Notes: generated by a model not told the origin, from the sequence alone. Counted from the stretch's first letter, positions 8,413 to 17,937 are shown. The stretch is 64,000 bases of DNA from Rudanella lutea DSM 19387 (GCF_000383955.1 NZ_KB913013.1:5289694-5353693); one strand, 5' to 3'. Made by a program: numbers and translations.

Positions 8413-8979
8413 CGCCTTTACAAACCGGCCTTTAAAATACGACGAATACAGATTGTCTTCGCGGACACCCCGCGACGAGGAGGCATGAATAAATCGAATG
8501 TCGGTTTCGTAATTTCGAACCTCCGTCACAATAGCCGCATGTGACACATACCCGGCTTTGCCCTGATCGGGGACAAAAAAGAGCAGGTCGCCAGGCCGAA
8601 TGGCGTTGACATCGACCTCGTAACCCACTTCCGATTGCTGCCACGAGATGCGTGGCATGCGGAGCCCTACTTCCTGAAAAACATTGTAAATCAGCCCCGA
8701 ACAGTCGATGCCCGACATGGTATTGCCGCCCAGCCGGTAGGGCACACCCGTGTATTTGCGCGCCACCCGCACTACTGTGGGCACGTAGGTGCGCTGGTAG
8801 GTTTTGGTATCCACTACTTTACCGGTCGGAGCCGCCGGTTTACGGGCTGTAGTCGATGGCCGTGAGGTAGGGGCAGGGCCCGACGACGGACCGAATAAGC
8901 TACAGGACGACAGGCTAAGTAACAAGGTGAGGCCAGTAAGACCCGACGGGACAAGGGCCCGGATGGTGGTTGGCAGCAT
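8398..8979 (-). CDS. NlpC/P60 family lipoprotein endopeptidase
   Basis: A 193-residue cell-wall hydrolase that would cleave gamma-D-Glu to diamino-acid bonds in peptidoglycan peptides. The N-terminus carries a lipoprotein signal with lipobox LSSC (Cys26), then a Pro/Ser/Thr linker (30-55). The papain-like domain has nucleophile Cys93 in SGIDCSGLIYNVF, His147 in YVSHAAIVTEV and a third polar residue His165 in IRFIHASSS, the Cys-His-His set of the family. GDLLFFVPD is also characteristic. The stop lies inside an inverted repeat. The upstream gap to tex holds a hairpin. Confidence 0.93.
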   Translation of the reverse strand: MLPTTIRALVPSGLTGLTLLLSLSSCSLFGPSSGPAPTSRPSTTARKPAAPTGKVVDTKTYQRTYVPTVVRVARKYTGVPYRLGGNTMSGIDCSGLIYNVFQEVGLRMPRISWQQSEVGYEVDVNAIRPGDLLFFVPDQGKAGYVSHAAIVTEVRNYETDIRFIHASSSRGVREDNLYSSYFKGRFVKALRPF

Positions 8980-9000
8980 ACGGGATACGAATAGTCAGTG

Positions 9001-9052
9001 GCATTGAACCGGACAAAGCCGAAAAGAAAAGTGACTCCACCCGGTTCAATGC
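9001..9052 (-). repeat. Hairpin between tex and the NlpC/P60 gene
   Basis: Perfect 12-base arms gcattgaaccgg (9001-9012) and ccggttcaatgc (9041-9052) enclose a 28-base purine-rich loop. It starts 11 bases after the tex stop on the minus strand. It could terminate tex transcription or stabilise its 3' end; no T run follows. Confidence 0.55.
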
Positions 9053-9062
9053 ATCAAAAGAA

Positions 9063-11189
9063 TCAAAATTTCATGGTCAACGCAATACGTTTGCGGGCCA
9101 AATCCACTTCTGTAACGCGGACTTTTACTTTCTGGTACACTTTAACCACCTCGCGCGGATCTTTTACGAACTGATTCGATAGTTGTGAGATATGGACGAG
9201 GCCGTCCTGCTTCACCCCAATATCAACAAATGCTCCGAACGCCGTTACGTTGGTCACCACACCGTCGAGCACCATGCCTTCGTGCAGATCCTCCATGCTC
9301 TTGATGCGCTCGTCGAAACTAAACACCGACAATTGCTCGCGGGGGTCGCGGCCGGGCTTGTCGAGCTCAGCCACAATATCGCGGAGGGTAGGTAGGCCGG
9401 TTGTGGGGGTTACGTACCGTTCGGGCCGAATTTGCTTGCGGAGTTCGGGCTTGCGAATCAGGTCGGCTACGGTTGTGTTGAGGTCGGCGGCCATGCGCTC
9501 CACAACGGCGTAACTTTCGGGGTGTACGGCGCTGTTGTCGAGGGGATGTTTGCCCCCTTCAATTCGTAAAAAACCCGCACACTGTTCGTACGCTTTAGGA
9601 CCCAGCCGGGGTACTTTTTTGAGTTGATCGCGGCTTTTGAACGGACCATTCTGCGCCCGGAACTGCACAATATTCTGGGCCAGTTGCGGACCCAGCCCCG
9701 ACACATACCGCAGCAAATGCGCACTGGCGGTGTTGAGCGATACGCCCACCGAGTTTACGCAGCTCATAACTACATCGTCGAGGCTGTTTTTGAGGGCCGA
9801 CTGATCGACGTCGTGCTGATACTGGCCCACGCCAATAGATTTCGGGTCGATTTTAACCAATTCGGCCAGAGGATCCATCAACCGGCGACCAATGCTGACG
9901 GCCCCGCGCACGGTCACATCTTTGTCGGGAAACTCCTCGCGGGCCACGTCCGACGCCGAGTACACCGATGCGCCCTGCTCGCTAACGACAAAGATGGCAA
10001 TGCCCGCATCCAGCCCAAGCCCGCGCACAAAGGCTTCGGTTTCGCGGCCCCCGGTGCCGTTACCAATCGCAATGGCTTCGATCTGATGCTGTTTCACCAG
10101 ACGCCGGACGGTTTCGGCCGCTTGTTGCTTCTGATTATCGGACAGAAACAGGTGCAGCAAGGTGTCGGCTGTGAGATTACCCTGCGCGTCGATCACCACC
10201 GTTTTACAACCCGTCCGGTAACCGGGGTCGATGGCCAGTACGCGTTTTTGGCCCAGCGGAGGGCTCAGGAGCAACTGCCGAAGGTTGTCGGCAAAAATCT
10301 TGATAGCCTCGCCGTCGGCTTTCTCCTTCGACTTGTTCCCAAATTCGGTTTCGATAGAGGGCTTGATCAGGCGTTTGTAGCTGTCGCGGATAGCCAGCGC
10401 CACCTGATCTTTGCTGGCAGCAAGCCCCCGCAGAAACTGCCGCTCCAACCGCTCAATGGCGGCCTCTTCGTCGGGGCTGATGCTGACACTCAAAAACCCC
10501 TCGGCTTCGCCCCGTCGGATGGCCAACAGCCGGTGCGAGGGTACCCGGCGCAGGGGTTCAGCAAAGTCGTAGTAGTCTTTGTATTTGACGCCCTCGGCTT
10601 CTTTGTTCTTTTTGACCACTGACCGCACAATGGCTTCGCGCTCGAACAGGTTACGGACTCGCTGACGAGCGTCGGCATCTTCGTTGATGCGTTCGGCAAT
10701 AATGTCGCGGGCACCCTGTAGAGCGTCGGCAATGGTTGGTACCTGATCGGTCAGGAAGCGGCCCGCAGCCCGCTCGGGGTTGGCTTCGGTTTGGGCAAAA
10801 ATGACGTTGGCCAGCGGTTCGAGACCACGCTCAATGGCGATGGTAGCCCGGGTTTTGCGTTTCTGCTTGTAGGGCAGATACAAATCTTCCAACTCCGTCA
10901 TGGAGTCGGCGGCTTCAATTTTCTTTCGGAGTTCGGGGGTGAGTTTACCTTGTTCGCTGATGGATTTAAGAATGGCTTCCCGCCGTTTGTCGAGTTCCTG
11001 CAACCGTCCGTAGGTGTCGCGGATGGCCGTGATCTGTACTTCATCCAGGCCGTTGGTGGCTTCTTTCCGGTAACGGGCAATAAACGGCACGGTGGCTCCG
11101 CCGTCGAGGAGTTCAATGGTATTGGCAACCTGCCGGGTGTTCAGGTTCAGTAGGCCGGCAATGCGCCCTTCGTAATTTGTTGGGGTCAT
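9063..11189 (-). CDS. tex: Tex-family RNA-binding transcription accessory protein
   Basis: A 708-residue cytosolic protein of the Tex/Spt6-like family, which binds nucleic acid and RNA polymerase. The order seen is: N-terminal helical domain with VPFIARYRKEATNGLDE; a YqgF-like RNase H fold beginning near residue 310 (KRVLAIDPGYRTGCKT); helix-hairpin-helix repeats (VSGLGPQLAQNIVQFR, KVPRLGPKAYEQCAGFLR); and a C-terminal S1 domain (GVVTNVTAFGAFVDIG, DGLVHISQLS). The protein ends directly after S1, so it lacks the basic tail of longer homologues. The gene appears monocistronic. Confidence 0.96.
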   Translation of the reverse strand: MTPTNYEGRIAGLLNLNTRQVANTIELLDGGATVPFIARYRKEATNGLDEVQITAIRDTYGRLQELDKRREAILKSISEQGKLTPELRKKIEAADSMTELEDLYLPYKQKRKTRATIAIERGLEPLANVIFAQTEANPERAAGRFLTDQVPTIADALQGARDIIAERINEDADARQRVRNLFEREAIVRSVVKKNKEAEGVKYKDYYDFAEPLRRVPSHRLLAIRRGEAEGFLSVSISPDEEAAIERLERQFLRGLAASKDQVALAIRDSYKRLIKPSIETEFGNKSKEKADGEAIKIFADNLRQLLLSPPLGQKRVLAIDPGYRTGCKTVVIDAQGNLTADTLLHLFLSDNQKQQAAETVRRLVKQHQIEAIAIGNGTGGRETEAFVRGLGLDAGIAIFVVSEQGASVYSASDVAREEFPDKDVTVRGAVSIGRRLMDPLAELVKIDPKSIGVGQYQHDVDQSALKNSLDDVVMSCVNSVGVSLNTASAHLLRYVSGLGPQLAQNIVQFRAQNGPFKSRDQLKKVPRLGPKAYEQCAGFLRIEGGKHPLDNSAVHPESYAVVERMAADLNTTVADLIRKPELRKQIRPERYVTPTTGLPTLRDIVAELDKPGRDPREQLSVFSFDERIKSMEDLHEGMVLDGVVTNVTAFGAFVDIGVKQDGLVHISQLSNQFVKDPREVVKVYQKVKVRVTEVDLARKRIALTMKF

Positions 11190-11230
11190 GCCGCAAAAAT
11201 AGTCAGAAAGGGCAGGAATAGATTGTGGAC

Positions 11231-11295
11231 ATTAGACACTGGACGTTAGATTATCCACAGTAACAAAGTCTAACGTCCAGTGTACAGCGCCTAAT
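11231..11295. repeat. Intergenic palindrome, GACACTGGACGTTAGA family
   Basis: Perfect 14-base arms cactggacgttaga (11237-11250) and tctaacgtccagtg (11269-11282), with outer ATTAG/CTAAT words. The same words occur in the palindrome at 27348-27443. Located between tex and the cytochrome-containing dehydrogenase gene. Confidence 0.75.
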
Positions 11296-11320
11296 ATTCA
11301 GTATCTAACGCCCCGAAAAC

Positions 11321-13960
11321 CTACTTCTTCTGCTCCGATAGAAACGTGATAAGCGAAGCAAACTCTTCGTATGAAAGGGCGTTGGCCAAACCAGAGGGCA
11401 TCATTGAAGAGTCCTGCTCTTTGCGGGACAGAATATCGCTCGACCGGATCGTGTACACATTACCGGCAATGTCGCGCAGAACCACCCGCTCGGCCGACTC
11501 TTCGGATACAAAGCCTATGTAGCTCTTATTGCCTTTCGCTTTGATCTCAACCGTGGCGAAACCCTGCGAGATGGACGCATTGGGCTTCAGGATGGATTCG
11601 GCAATCTGGTCGCGGGTCATAATCGAGCCAATTTGCCCCATAAACGGCCCTTTCATTTTTTCGCTCTTGCTCAGGCTGTGGCAGGCCACACACCCCTGCT
11701 GCATAAACAGCTCCCGACCTTTGCGCGAGTCGCCTTTGATGCTGGCCATCGCGAGCATCACATCCTCGATAGACGTGTTGCCAATCTGCCCCTTCTGATT
11801 CTTGATTTTCTCCAGGTCGATTTTGGTTTCGATTTTTGTTTCTTCAACGGCAACGGGTTCGGCTCCTTTGAAGTCGGCAATGTCGAGCCGGTAGCGCTCG
11901 TTCATGTCCGTAAAGGCCAGTTTGCCCGGCGCATCGGCTTTGGCCCATTCGGCTTTCAGAAACGACTCAATGGCGAATGAGCCTTCCCACGTGATGCCTT
12001 TGTAGTACGGGCCGTGCGTGTCGGGGCGGGTGCTCCACCACCACGAAGCATCGTAGGGAGCCTCTTTTTTATACAGGCGAGCGGCCGTGTTCAGAATCTG
12101 GTTTTTCAGTTGTGGATCGGTGGCGCGGCCATAAGCGGCAATCAGGCCGTTGGCGGCTTCGGGCGTGTGCATGTACCGCAACGCCCACAGGGCCAATGTC
12201 GAGTTAGGCGACCCGATAGCTCCCAAACAGGCGTCGACGGCGTTGAGCTTCACCAGCGACCGCACGGCCAGGTGAGCCGGCACCAGCGATGCGTTGGGTG
12301 TAGCGTGGGGGCCTTCGGTACCTTTGGCGGGCACCACAAACGAACTCGGTACTGCTACCTGGAGCAGGGTCGAAGCAGCTTCTTTCCGGTCCAGACGGCC
12401 CAGGCCAATCAGAGCGGCTACCTGAACCCGTTCCGACGACGATTTGGCGGCTTGCAAAAACGGCTCCAGAGGTACGCTGCTCACAAACGGTTTGCGGTCG
12501 GCGAGGGCGCGGAGGGCAAACTCCTGCATGGGGGCATCGCTCGTCAGTTTAACCATATTCGCAATGCCTTCTTTGCCGCTCAGTTGGGCGTAGGTAAACA
12601 GACCCGCTACCCGACTGGCGAGGGGTAGTTGGGTGTCCGACGCAATTTTCCAGGCCGCTTTCGTCGCTTGTTTGGCTGGGCGGGTCAACAACTCCTGCGA
12701 GGCATTGAACCGGGCTACCGCACTTTTCGATTCTAACAGTTCGGCCAACTGCTTGACAGATGCTTTTTTCAAGTCTGGGAACGCCTTGTACGTCCAGTTC
12801 TGCGGAACCACCCGCACCACGTAGCCCTTATTGGGGTTGCCGGTATAGCCTGCCCCGTTCCAGGCTGCCAGGTACATCCGCCCGGAACCGTCGACATCCA
12901 CGTCGGTAATCTGGGGCAGCTTGATAAACTCTTCTTCCTTCTGGGTGAAACTGGCTTTATCGGGTGTGACACGGTGGATATAAAGCTGATTTCGGCCCCA
13001 GTCGGCCATCATGGGCACCTGATTGTATTTGGCTGGCCAGGTAGGTTCGTCCAGAAACAACGAGCCGGTTCCTGAACCGCCCCCTACATCGACCAGAGCG
13101 GGGATAATCTCATCCGTAAAATGCTTGAACAGGACCGGGTAGCCGTACTCGGCCGACTGAATCTGGTGGCTGAACCGGATGTTCCAGCCGCCCCCATCGT
13201 TGGTGTTGTCGCGGGTGAAAATGTTCATGTACGGATCGATGGCGACGTCGTAGATGTTCCGCATACCGTGCGAATACACTTCCATTTCGGTACCATCGGG
13301 CCGGACACGCACAATACCCCCGCCGAGCATGGTGAGCTTCTTGCCCGACCGGTCGACGGCATCGTGGAAACCAAAATCGCCCACAGCGATATAAATCCAG
13401 CCGTCGATACCCATCCGAATCCCGTTGGTGGCATGGTCAACACCCCGTTGCTGGATAAATTTCACGTTACTGATATGCTCCACCAGGGGCTTCGAAGGGC
13501 CATCGGCGACGCCATCGCCGTTTTTGTCTTCAAACACGACCAGATCCATCCCGGTTGCCTTACCGTCGGGCGAAAACGTGGCATGGAGCACAAACACCCG
13601 ATCGCCGAGGGCAATGATTCCGCGCGGATTGTTGACTTTCGCGAACGTTGTGTGCGCGTCCATCGTCCCGTCGTTATCCTTGTCTATCAGCTTGATAATA
13701 CTGCCCATGTCGGGCTTTTTGCCCAGCGACCCCTGCATGTCTACACCCACAAACACCTCGCCGGTTGGTGCCACCGCCAGACAGGCCGGGCTGGGGGTCA
13801 GGTCGGGGCCGGTGAAGTTGGTTAATTGTAGGTCGGGCGGGAAATCGTCTTTACGGACGGATGGTCGGGGCGTTTCTTTGGTTGGGCGAAGGTCGGTGTT
13901 GAGTTGAAAACCGAAGGCCAGAAGAAAGGCAGTCAGGAAGCCAAAGGAAATTTTTAACAT
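11321..13960 (-). CDS. Exported beta-propeller dehydrogenase with HEAT-like region and c-type haem
   Basis: An 879-residue exported protein of the 'membrane-bound dehydrogenase plus cytochrome c' type. After a signal peptide (1-20), residues about 40-380 resemble a PQQ-type sugar dehydrogenase propeller (APTGEVFVGVDMQGSLG, GVDHATNGIRMGIDGWIY, YSHGMRNIYDVAIDPYMN). Residues about 395-640 are helical, HEAT-like. The C-terminal 130 residues form a cytochrome c with haem motif CVACH in FMQQGCVACHSLSK and a likely distal Met ligand in SSMMPSGL. The substrate is unknown, but such proteins oxidise sugars or related alcohols in the periplasm. It is flanked by palindromes and appears monocistronic. Confidence 0.85.
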   Translation of the reverse strand: MLKISFGFLTAFLLAFGFQLNTDLRPTKETPRPSVRKDDFPPDLQLTNFTGPDLTPSPACLAVAPTGEVFVGVDMQGSLGKKPDMGSIIKLIDKDNDGTMDAHTTFAKVNNPRGIIALGDRVFVLHATFSPDGKATGMDLVVFEDKNGDGVADGPSKPLVEHISNVKFIQQRGVDHATNGIRMGIDGWIYIAVGDFGFHDAVDRSGKKLTMLGGGIVRVRPDGTEMEVYSHGMRNIYDVAIDPYMNIFTRDNTNDGGGWNIRFSHQIQSAEYGYPVLFKHFTDEIIPALVDVGGGSGTGSLFLDEPTWPAKYNQVPMMADWGRNQLYIHRVTPDKASFTQKEEEFIKLPQITDVDVDGSGRMYLAAWNGAGYTGNPNKGYVVRVVPQNWTYKAFPDLKKASVKQLAELLESKSAVARFNASQELLTRPAKQATKAAWKIASDTQLPLASRVAGLFTYAQLSGKEGIANMVKLTSDAPMQEFALRALADRKPFVSSVPLEPFLQAAKSSSERVQVAALIGLGRLDRKEAASTLLQVAVPSSFVVPAKGTEGPHATPNASLVPAHLAVRSLVKLNAVDACLGAIGSPNSTLALWALRYMHTPEAANGLIAAYGRATDPQLKNQILNTAARLYKKEAPYDASWWWSTRPDTHGPYYKGITWEGSFAIESFLKAEWAKADAPGKLAFTDMNERYRLDIADFKGAEPVAVEETKIETKIDLEKIKNQKGQIGNTSIEDVMLAMASIKGDSRKGRELFMQQGCVACHSLSKSEKMKGPFMGQIGSIMTRDQIAESILKPNASISQGFATVEIKAKGNKSYIGFVSEESAERVVLRDIAGNVYTIRSSDILSRKEQDSSMMPSGLANALSYEEFASLITFLSEQKK

Positions 13961-14093
13961 GGTTTAGCGGTAACCGTCGGGGTTTCTAACTAAACCAGAT
14001 TTCGGGCAAAACCTAATCCCTACGGACTGATGTTTCTGGGGGTACAATACCTTAAACCCTTTCTGCGCGATTGCCTTGTCGTAGAAGAAAAAG

Positions 14094-14183
14094 GCTGGCG
14101 CATAGGCCTTCGACAGGCTCAGGCTGACTGGCGACTCCCAAGTTTGGTGTCAGCCTGAGCCTGTCGAAGTCCCCAGCGTCAGC
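14094..14183. repeat. Palindrome, CTTCGACAGGCTCAG family, copy 1
   Basis: Perfect 20-base arms cttcgacaggctcaggctga (14108-14127) and its complement (14150-14169). Outer arms begin gctggcgcatagg and pair imperfectly with the far side. A second copy of the family lies at 28466-28555. Located downstream of the aminotransferase gene. Confidence 0.85.
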
Positions 14184-14232
14184 AATAGTATTTACTTATT
14201 TCAGGGCTATTCCCGTTTTCCAATACGTTTCG

Positions 14233-15435
14233 TTACACCCCCACCGCATCCCGAATAACGGCACAGGCTTCGTGAATCTCGGCCTCGGTAATGATGAGGG
14301 GCGGGGCAATGCGCATTGAGTTGTCGCAAAACAAAAACCAGTCGGTAATGACGCCCCGCTCGATGGCCCGGTCGATGACGGGTTTGAGCACCGCAAACGA
14401 ATCGAACTCAGCCGCCAGCATCAGCCCTTTACCCCGCACGGCCCGAATCGCCGGGATGTCGGCGAGCAACTGCCGGAAAAGCTGCCCTTTGGCTTCGGCC
14501 TGCGCATACAGTTGTTCATTCCGGATCACGTTCAGCGTAGCCAACGAGGCCGCACACGAAACCGGGTGCCCGCCAAACGTAGTGATGTGCCCCAGAATCG
14601 GGTTGTTTTTGAACACCCCCATGACCTCGGGCGAGCTAATGAATGCCCCAATAGGCATGCCGCCCCCCATGCCTTTGGCGCATACCAGTACATCGGGCAC
14701 AACGGGGCCGAAGCCCTCAAACGCCCAAAACGTGCCTGTGCGTCCGAAGCCGGTCTGTATTTCGTCGAAAATCAACAGCGTGCCGGTGTCGGTACAACGC
14801 TGACGGACGGCCTGTAGGTAGGCCGGGTCGGGCACCCGAATACCCGATTCGGCCGAAACAACCTCGATCACGACGGCGGCCGTGCGTTGGCTGATGTGCT
14901 CTACGTCGGGCAGGTGGCCATAGCGGATATGGCGTACATCGGGTAGGAGCGGACGGTAATTACGTTTGAAATTCTCGTCGCCTGAGAGCGACAGAGCCCC
15001 CTGCGTAGCGCCGTGGTAAGCATTGAAACAGCTAATGATTTCGGTACGACCCGTAAACCGTTTGGCTAATTTCATGGCCCCTTCAACGGCCTCGGTGCCT
15101 GAGTTGGTGAAATACACATTGCTCAGTTTGCCGTGTGGGCCCGTGTACGAGCTAAGTGTGTCGGCAATGGCATGGGCGAGCTGTGTTTGGGGCGTCTGTA
15201 CGTATTCGCCGTAGACCATCAGATGCAGGTATTTATCCAGCTGATTCTGAATGGCCTCCAGCACATTCGGATGCCGGTGCCCTACGTTGCTTACACCAAT
15301 GCCCGAAATCAGATCCATGTACCGTTGGCCAGTAGCCGTGTAGAGAAACACCCCCTCGGCGCGCTCAATTTCGAGGGCAAGCGGGAAATCAGAGGTTTGG
15401 GCAACGTGCTGGAAAAATAACTGGCGATGGGTCAT
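14233..15435 (-). CDS. Class III pyridoxal-phosphate aminotransferase
   Basis: A 400-residue cytosolic aminotransferase of the acetylornithine/ornithine/4-aminobutyrate group. Recognisable parts are GIGVSNVGHRHPNVLEAI, YFTNSGTEAVEGAMKLA (phosphate binding), the DEIQTGFGRTGTFWAFE signature and the Schiff-base lysine in LVCAKGMGGGMPIGAF. The exact substrate cannot be settled from sequence. I chose MTHRQLFFQHVAQ at 15435; the open frame extends 25 codons upstream, through a palindrome, and is not believable. It diverges from the exported repeat protein at 15574 across a 138-base gap that holds a large hairpin. Confidence 0.9.
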   Translation of the reverse strand: MTHRQLFFQHVAQTSDFPLALEIERAEGVFLYTATGQRYMDLISGIGVSNVGHRHPNVLEAIQNQLDKYLHLMVYGEYVQTPQTQLAHAIADTLSSYTGPHGKLSNVYFTNSGTEAVEGAMKLAKRFTGRTEIISCFNAYHGATQGALSLSGDENFKRNYRPLLPDVRHIRYGHLPDVEHISQRTAAVVIEVVSAESGIRVPDPAYLQAVRQRCTDTGTLLIFDEIQTGFGRTGTFWAFEGFGPVVPDVLVCAKGMGGGMPIGAFISSPEVMGVFKNNPILGHITTFGGHPVSCAASLATLNVIRNEQLYAQAEAKGQLFRQLLADIPAIRAVRGKGLMLAAEFDSFAVLKPVIDRAIERGVITDWFLFCDNSMRIAPPLIITEAEIHEACAVIRDAVGV

Positions 15436-15453
15436 GTTGTTAATGAATAATGC

Positions 15454-15508
15454 GTACCGAATACTGTGTAATGGGGAATGCTGCCTGCCATTATACAGTA
15501 TTCGGTAC
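15454..15508. repeat. Large hairpin in the divergent gap
   Basis: Twenty-one-base arms (15454-15474 and 15488-15508) with a single mismatch and a 13-base loop. The first 14 bases, gtaccgaatactgt, are perfectly inverted. It lies between two divergent start codons, so it could affect either promoter or leader. Confidence 0.8.
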
Positions 15509-15573
15509 ATCTGTTACAACCCTTTCGGGTCGAAAAGACTCTTGTCTGTAACGAAACCTCAACACCTTCTTTC

Positions 15574-16704
15574 ATGAAAACAGTTCTGCTTGCCCTGTTG
15601 CTATCCATACCTCTTTCTTTGATTGCCCAAAAAACCTCGGTTCCGCTCGATTCCAGCCGCACCACCTTTTCGATATTTCTGCGAGATGGGGGGCAGTACG
15701 TCGGGCGAATTGTGAGTCGAGACAGTCTCAAAGTCGTGGTTCGGCGGCAGGGTGGTGGCCTGTCGTATCTGGCTCCGGCCGATATTACGCGGATTGAACC
15801 GTACCAGTCTGCCGTACGCAACAGGGGCCGTACTACCTACGTCGTAACCCTGACCGATGGCACTGTGTACACGGGTGAAATTCGGGAGCGAACGGAAAGC
15901 CGGGTCGTCATTCGTCGGCGAGGTGGTGAGTCAATTCTGTCGCCCAAAGAGATTGCCCGCATTGAACCCTTGTCCGAAACAGCTCCGGCCGATGTGGTTA
16001 TCCCGACTGCCGGAGGGCCAAACACAAACCCCTCGGCGCGTGGTGAGAACCCATACCCGTGGCTACTCAACAGCCAAACGGCTATTCCGCTCAAGGCCGG
16101 GCAGGTCACCTACCGCAACATTTGGGTGTTGTACAATGAAGTGTCGGTAGGCTTATTCAATTTTCTCACGCTTCGGGCGAGTGTGACGCCCTCCTTCAGT
16201 GGTACAACGTTCTACAACAGCACCTTGTACACCCGACCGGCCGCCGGGCTTAAACTGAGTATTCCGCTGGGGTCGGTGCATATCGGCGGAACCCTGGATT
16301 ATCAATTCTTCGAAGGGTGGCGTTACACACAGTTTAGCAGTCGACGGATGTACCGGCGGCAGCGAACGCTGGGAGGTCTGGTGTCATTCGGAAACACAAG
16401 CCGCAACCTGACCCTCGGCTATACGGCAGTCAAAGCCGATATTGGCGGGGCCGACCGGCGCTCGCTGGATATTGGTTTTGTGGCCCCGCTCGGGCGTCGG
16501 GCATCCCTGATCTGCGACAATCGGGTGCTACTCACGCGGGAGAGCTACTGGGACGGTCATTTTAGTCAGGTTTCAGCGGTTTTTCGGCTCAACCGGGCCC
16601 GGCATGCGTTTGATATTGGCGCACTGATTCCGATTCGCGACGAAGACCGGCTGCGCGTGTTTCCGTTGCCCTACCTCGGGTACAACCTGCGGTTATCGCG
16701 GTAG
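15574..16704 (+). CDS. Exported protein with a tandem beta-repeat and a probable outer-membrane barrel
   Basis: A 376-residue exported protein beginning at MKTVLLALLLSIPLSLIAQ (signal peptide). Residues about 30-120 hold two tandem 45-residue repeats: FSIFLRDGGQYVGRIVSRDS and YVVTLTDGTVYTGEIRERTE, each ending in a conserved (L/S)xxxxIxRIEP, a small beta-domain resembling an SH3-like or Sm-like unit. Residues about 160-376 alternate hydrophobic and polar residues with many aromatic ends (FNFLTLRASVTPSFSG, VHIGGTLDYQFFEG, NLTLGYTAVKADIG), as in outer-membrane barrels. The function is unknown. The alternative upstream frame is rejected because of the strong signal peptide. Confidence 0.75.
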   Translation: MKTVLLALLLSIPLSLIAQKTSVPLDSSRTTFSIFLRDGGQYVGRIVSRDSLKVVVRRQGGGLSYLAPADITRIEPYQSAVRNRGRTTYVVTLTDGTVYTGEIRERTESRVVIRRRGGESILSPKEIARIEPLSETAPADVVIPTAGGPNTNPSARGENPYPWLLNSQTAIPLKAGQVTYRNIWVLYNEVSVGLFNFLTLRASVTPSFSGTTFYNSTLYTRPAAGLKLSIPLGSVHIGGTLDYQFFEGWRYTQFSSRRMYRRQRTLGGLVSFGNTSRNLTLGYTAVKADIGGADRRSLDIGFVAPLGRRASLICDNRVLLTRESYWDGHFSQVSAVFRLNRARHAFDIGALIPIRDEDRLRVFPLPYLGYNLRLSR

Positions 16705-16724
16705 GGACGTAACATCTTGCGGCT

Positions 16725-17918
16725 CTACACGAAGAAACAGACCGTGCCGCCGACCCAGTCCTTATTTTTGTTGAAATTGACACCGATCATCTCGCCCCGG
16801 CTCAGACGGGCCAAATTGGTCGCCAGAATCGGTTTTTCGGCGGTGTCGGGCCACACGAGCAGCATCCGGATCTCGCATTTCACCAGGCCATCGGGCGATT
16901 GAATCACGGGTTCGTACTGCACCTTCCGTTGCAACAGGAAGTTACCGCGCTGATCGGTGGGAATGGCATCAATGTCGGCGGGTGTTACGTGAATTTTGAC
17001 ACCGGCTCCGGCAAACGAAAACAACGGCTTGAGCACGTAATTTTCCAGATCGGCGGGGGGCGTTTCCAGATCGCTCAGGAAATAGCTTTGGGGTACAAAC
17101 TCACTCTGAAGCAGAGGCAGGGTGTACTTGCTAATCCGGAAAAACCAGTTTGGGTGCCCTACCCACGTCACGTCTACATCGTCGGTGAGGTGAAACTCGG
17201 TCTGCAGGTCGGGGTAGTTATGCAGATCGTCGAAAATCAGCCGGTTATAAATGCGCTTGATGTCGATTCGGCGCCCGTCTTTTTCGTAGTACAATTGCCG
17301 ACCATCTTTCCGGATTTTCGTCAGGCAAACCGGTGCTACACCCAAATACTGCCGGGTGAGTTCAAAATCAATGCGGGTTTTCTGCTGTTCGGGGTAAATC
17401 TCGAGCAGAATCACCTCTTCGGGGTCGCAATCGGCCACAATGGTCTGGCGCAGCAGGTCGAGGTAAGCCGCCCGGTCGAGGCCGTTGAACAACGGTGATA
17501 CCTCGTCGGGGATGGGGTAAAATTGCCGAAACTTATCGGGTAGGTACGCCTGAAATCCGAAGAGCGACGGGAAACCCTGCAATTCAATCAGTTGGGGCTC
17601 CAGCGAGCCGTCGGCGGCCCGGCAAACGGCAAAGTCGACGGCCAGAAAGGTGGTATGCCCGTTTTCGTTGGGTACCCGCTGATCGGCCGGAATAGCCCCC
17701 TCAGTACGGGTTTTAAAGTCGGGTGCGGTAATCACCTCGACAATATCGGCGCAGGCCTGCTTCAGTTTATCGCCGAGGTCTTTCGGGACAAAAACAGGGG
17801 TTTCGGCCACCCGAAAATCGAGCAGGCCGGGCATATCGTTCTGAATCGACTCCAAAAAAGCCCCGTATTGCGCGGGGCTAAAGGCCTGATTGAATACCTG
17901 GCGAATCGGTTGGTGCAT
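16725..17918 (-). CDS. ATP-grasp-like ligase, last gene of the amidoligase cluster
   Basis: A 397-residue cytosolic protein. Two stretches suggest an ATP-grasp fold related to glutathionylspermidine-synthetase-like ligases: EPQLIELQGFPSLFGFQAY near residue 110, and ENYVLKPLFSFAGAGVK with FLLQRKVQYEP near residues 285-330, followed by EIRMLLVW and NLARLSRGEMIGVNFN, which could supply metal- and substrate-binding residues. The closest family is not certain. The start at 17918 (MHQPIRQVF) is preferred over one 20 codons upstream that would overlap the preceding gene. It follows the amidotransferase gene by 19 bases, and it ends 20 bases from a convergent gene. Confidence 0.65.
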   Translation of the reverse strand: MHQPIRQVFNQAFSPAQYGAFLESIQNDMPGLLDFRVAETPVFVPKDLGDKLKQACADIVEVITAPDFKTRTEGAIPADQRVPNENGHTTFLAVDFAVCRAADGSLEPQLIELQGFPSLFGFQAYLPDKFRQFYPIPDEVSPLFNGLDRAAYLDLLRQTIVADCDPEEVILLEIYPEQQKTRIDFELTRQYLGVAPVCLTKIRKDGRQLYYEKDGRRIDIKRIYNRLIFDDLHNYPDLQTEFHLTDDVDVTWVGHPNWFFRISKYTLPLLQSEFVPQSYFLSDLETPPADLENYVLKPLFSFAGAGVKIHVTPADIDAIPTDQRGNFLLQRKVQYEPVIQSPDGLVKCEIRMLLVWPDTAEKPILATNLARLSRGEMIGVNFNKNKDWVGGTVCFFV

Positions 17919-17937
17919 AGGAAATGAGCGGATAAGG

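Noticed and set aside
9624-10622. A long open frame antisense to tex (332 codons)
   Set aside because: It mirrors a well-supported gene, has no family features, and its codon pattern is the reverse of the tex frame in GC-rich DNA.
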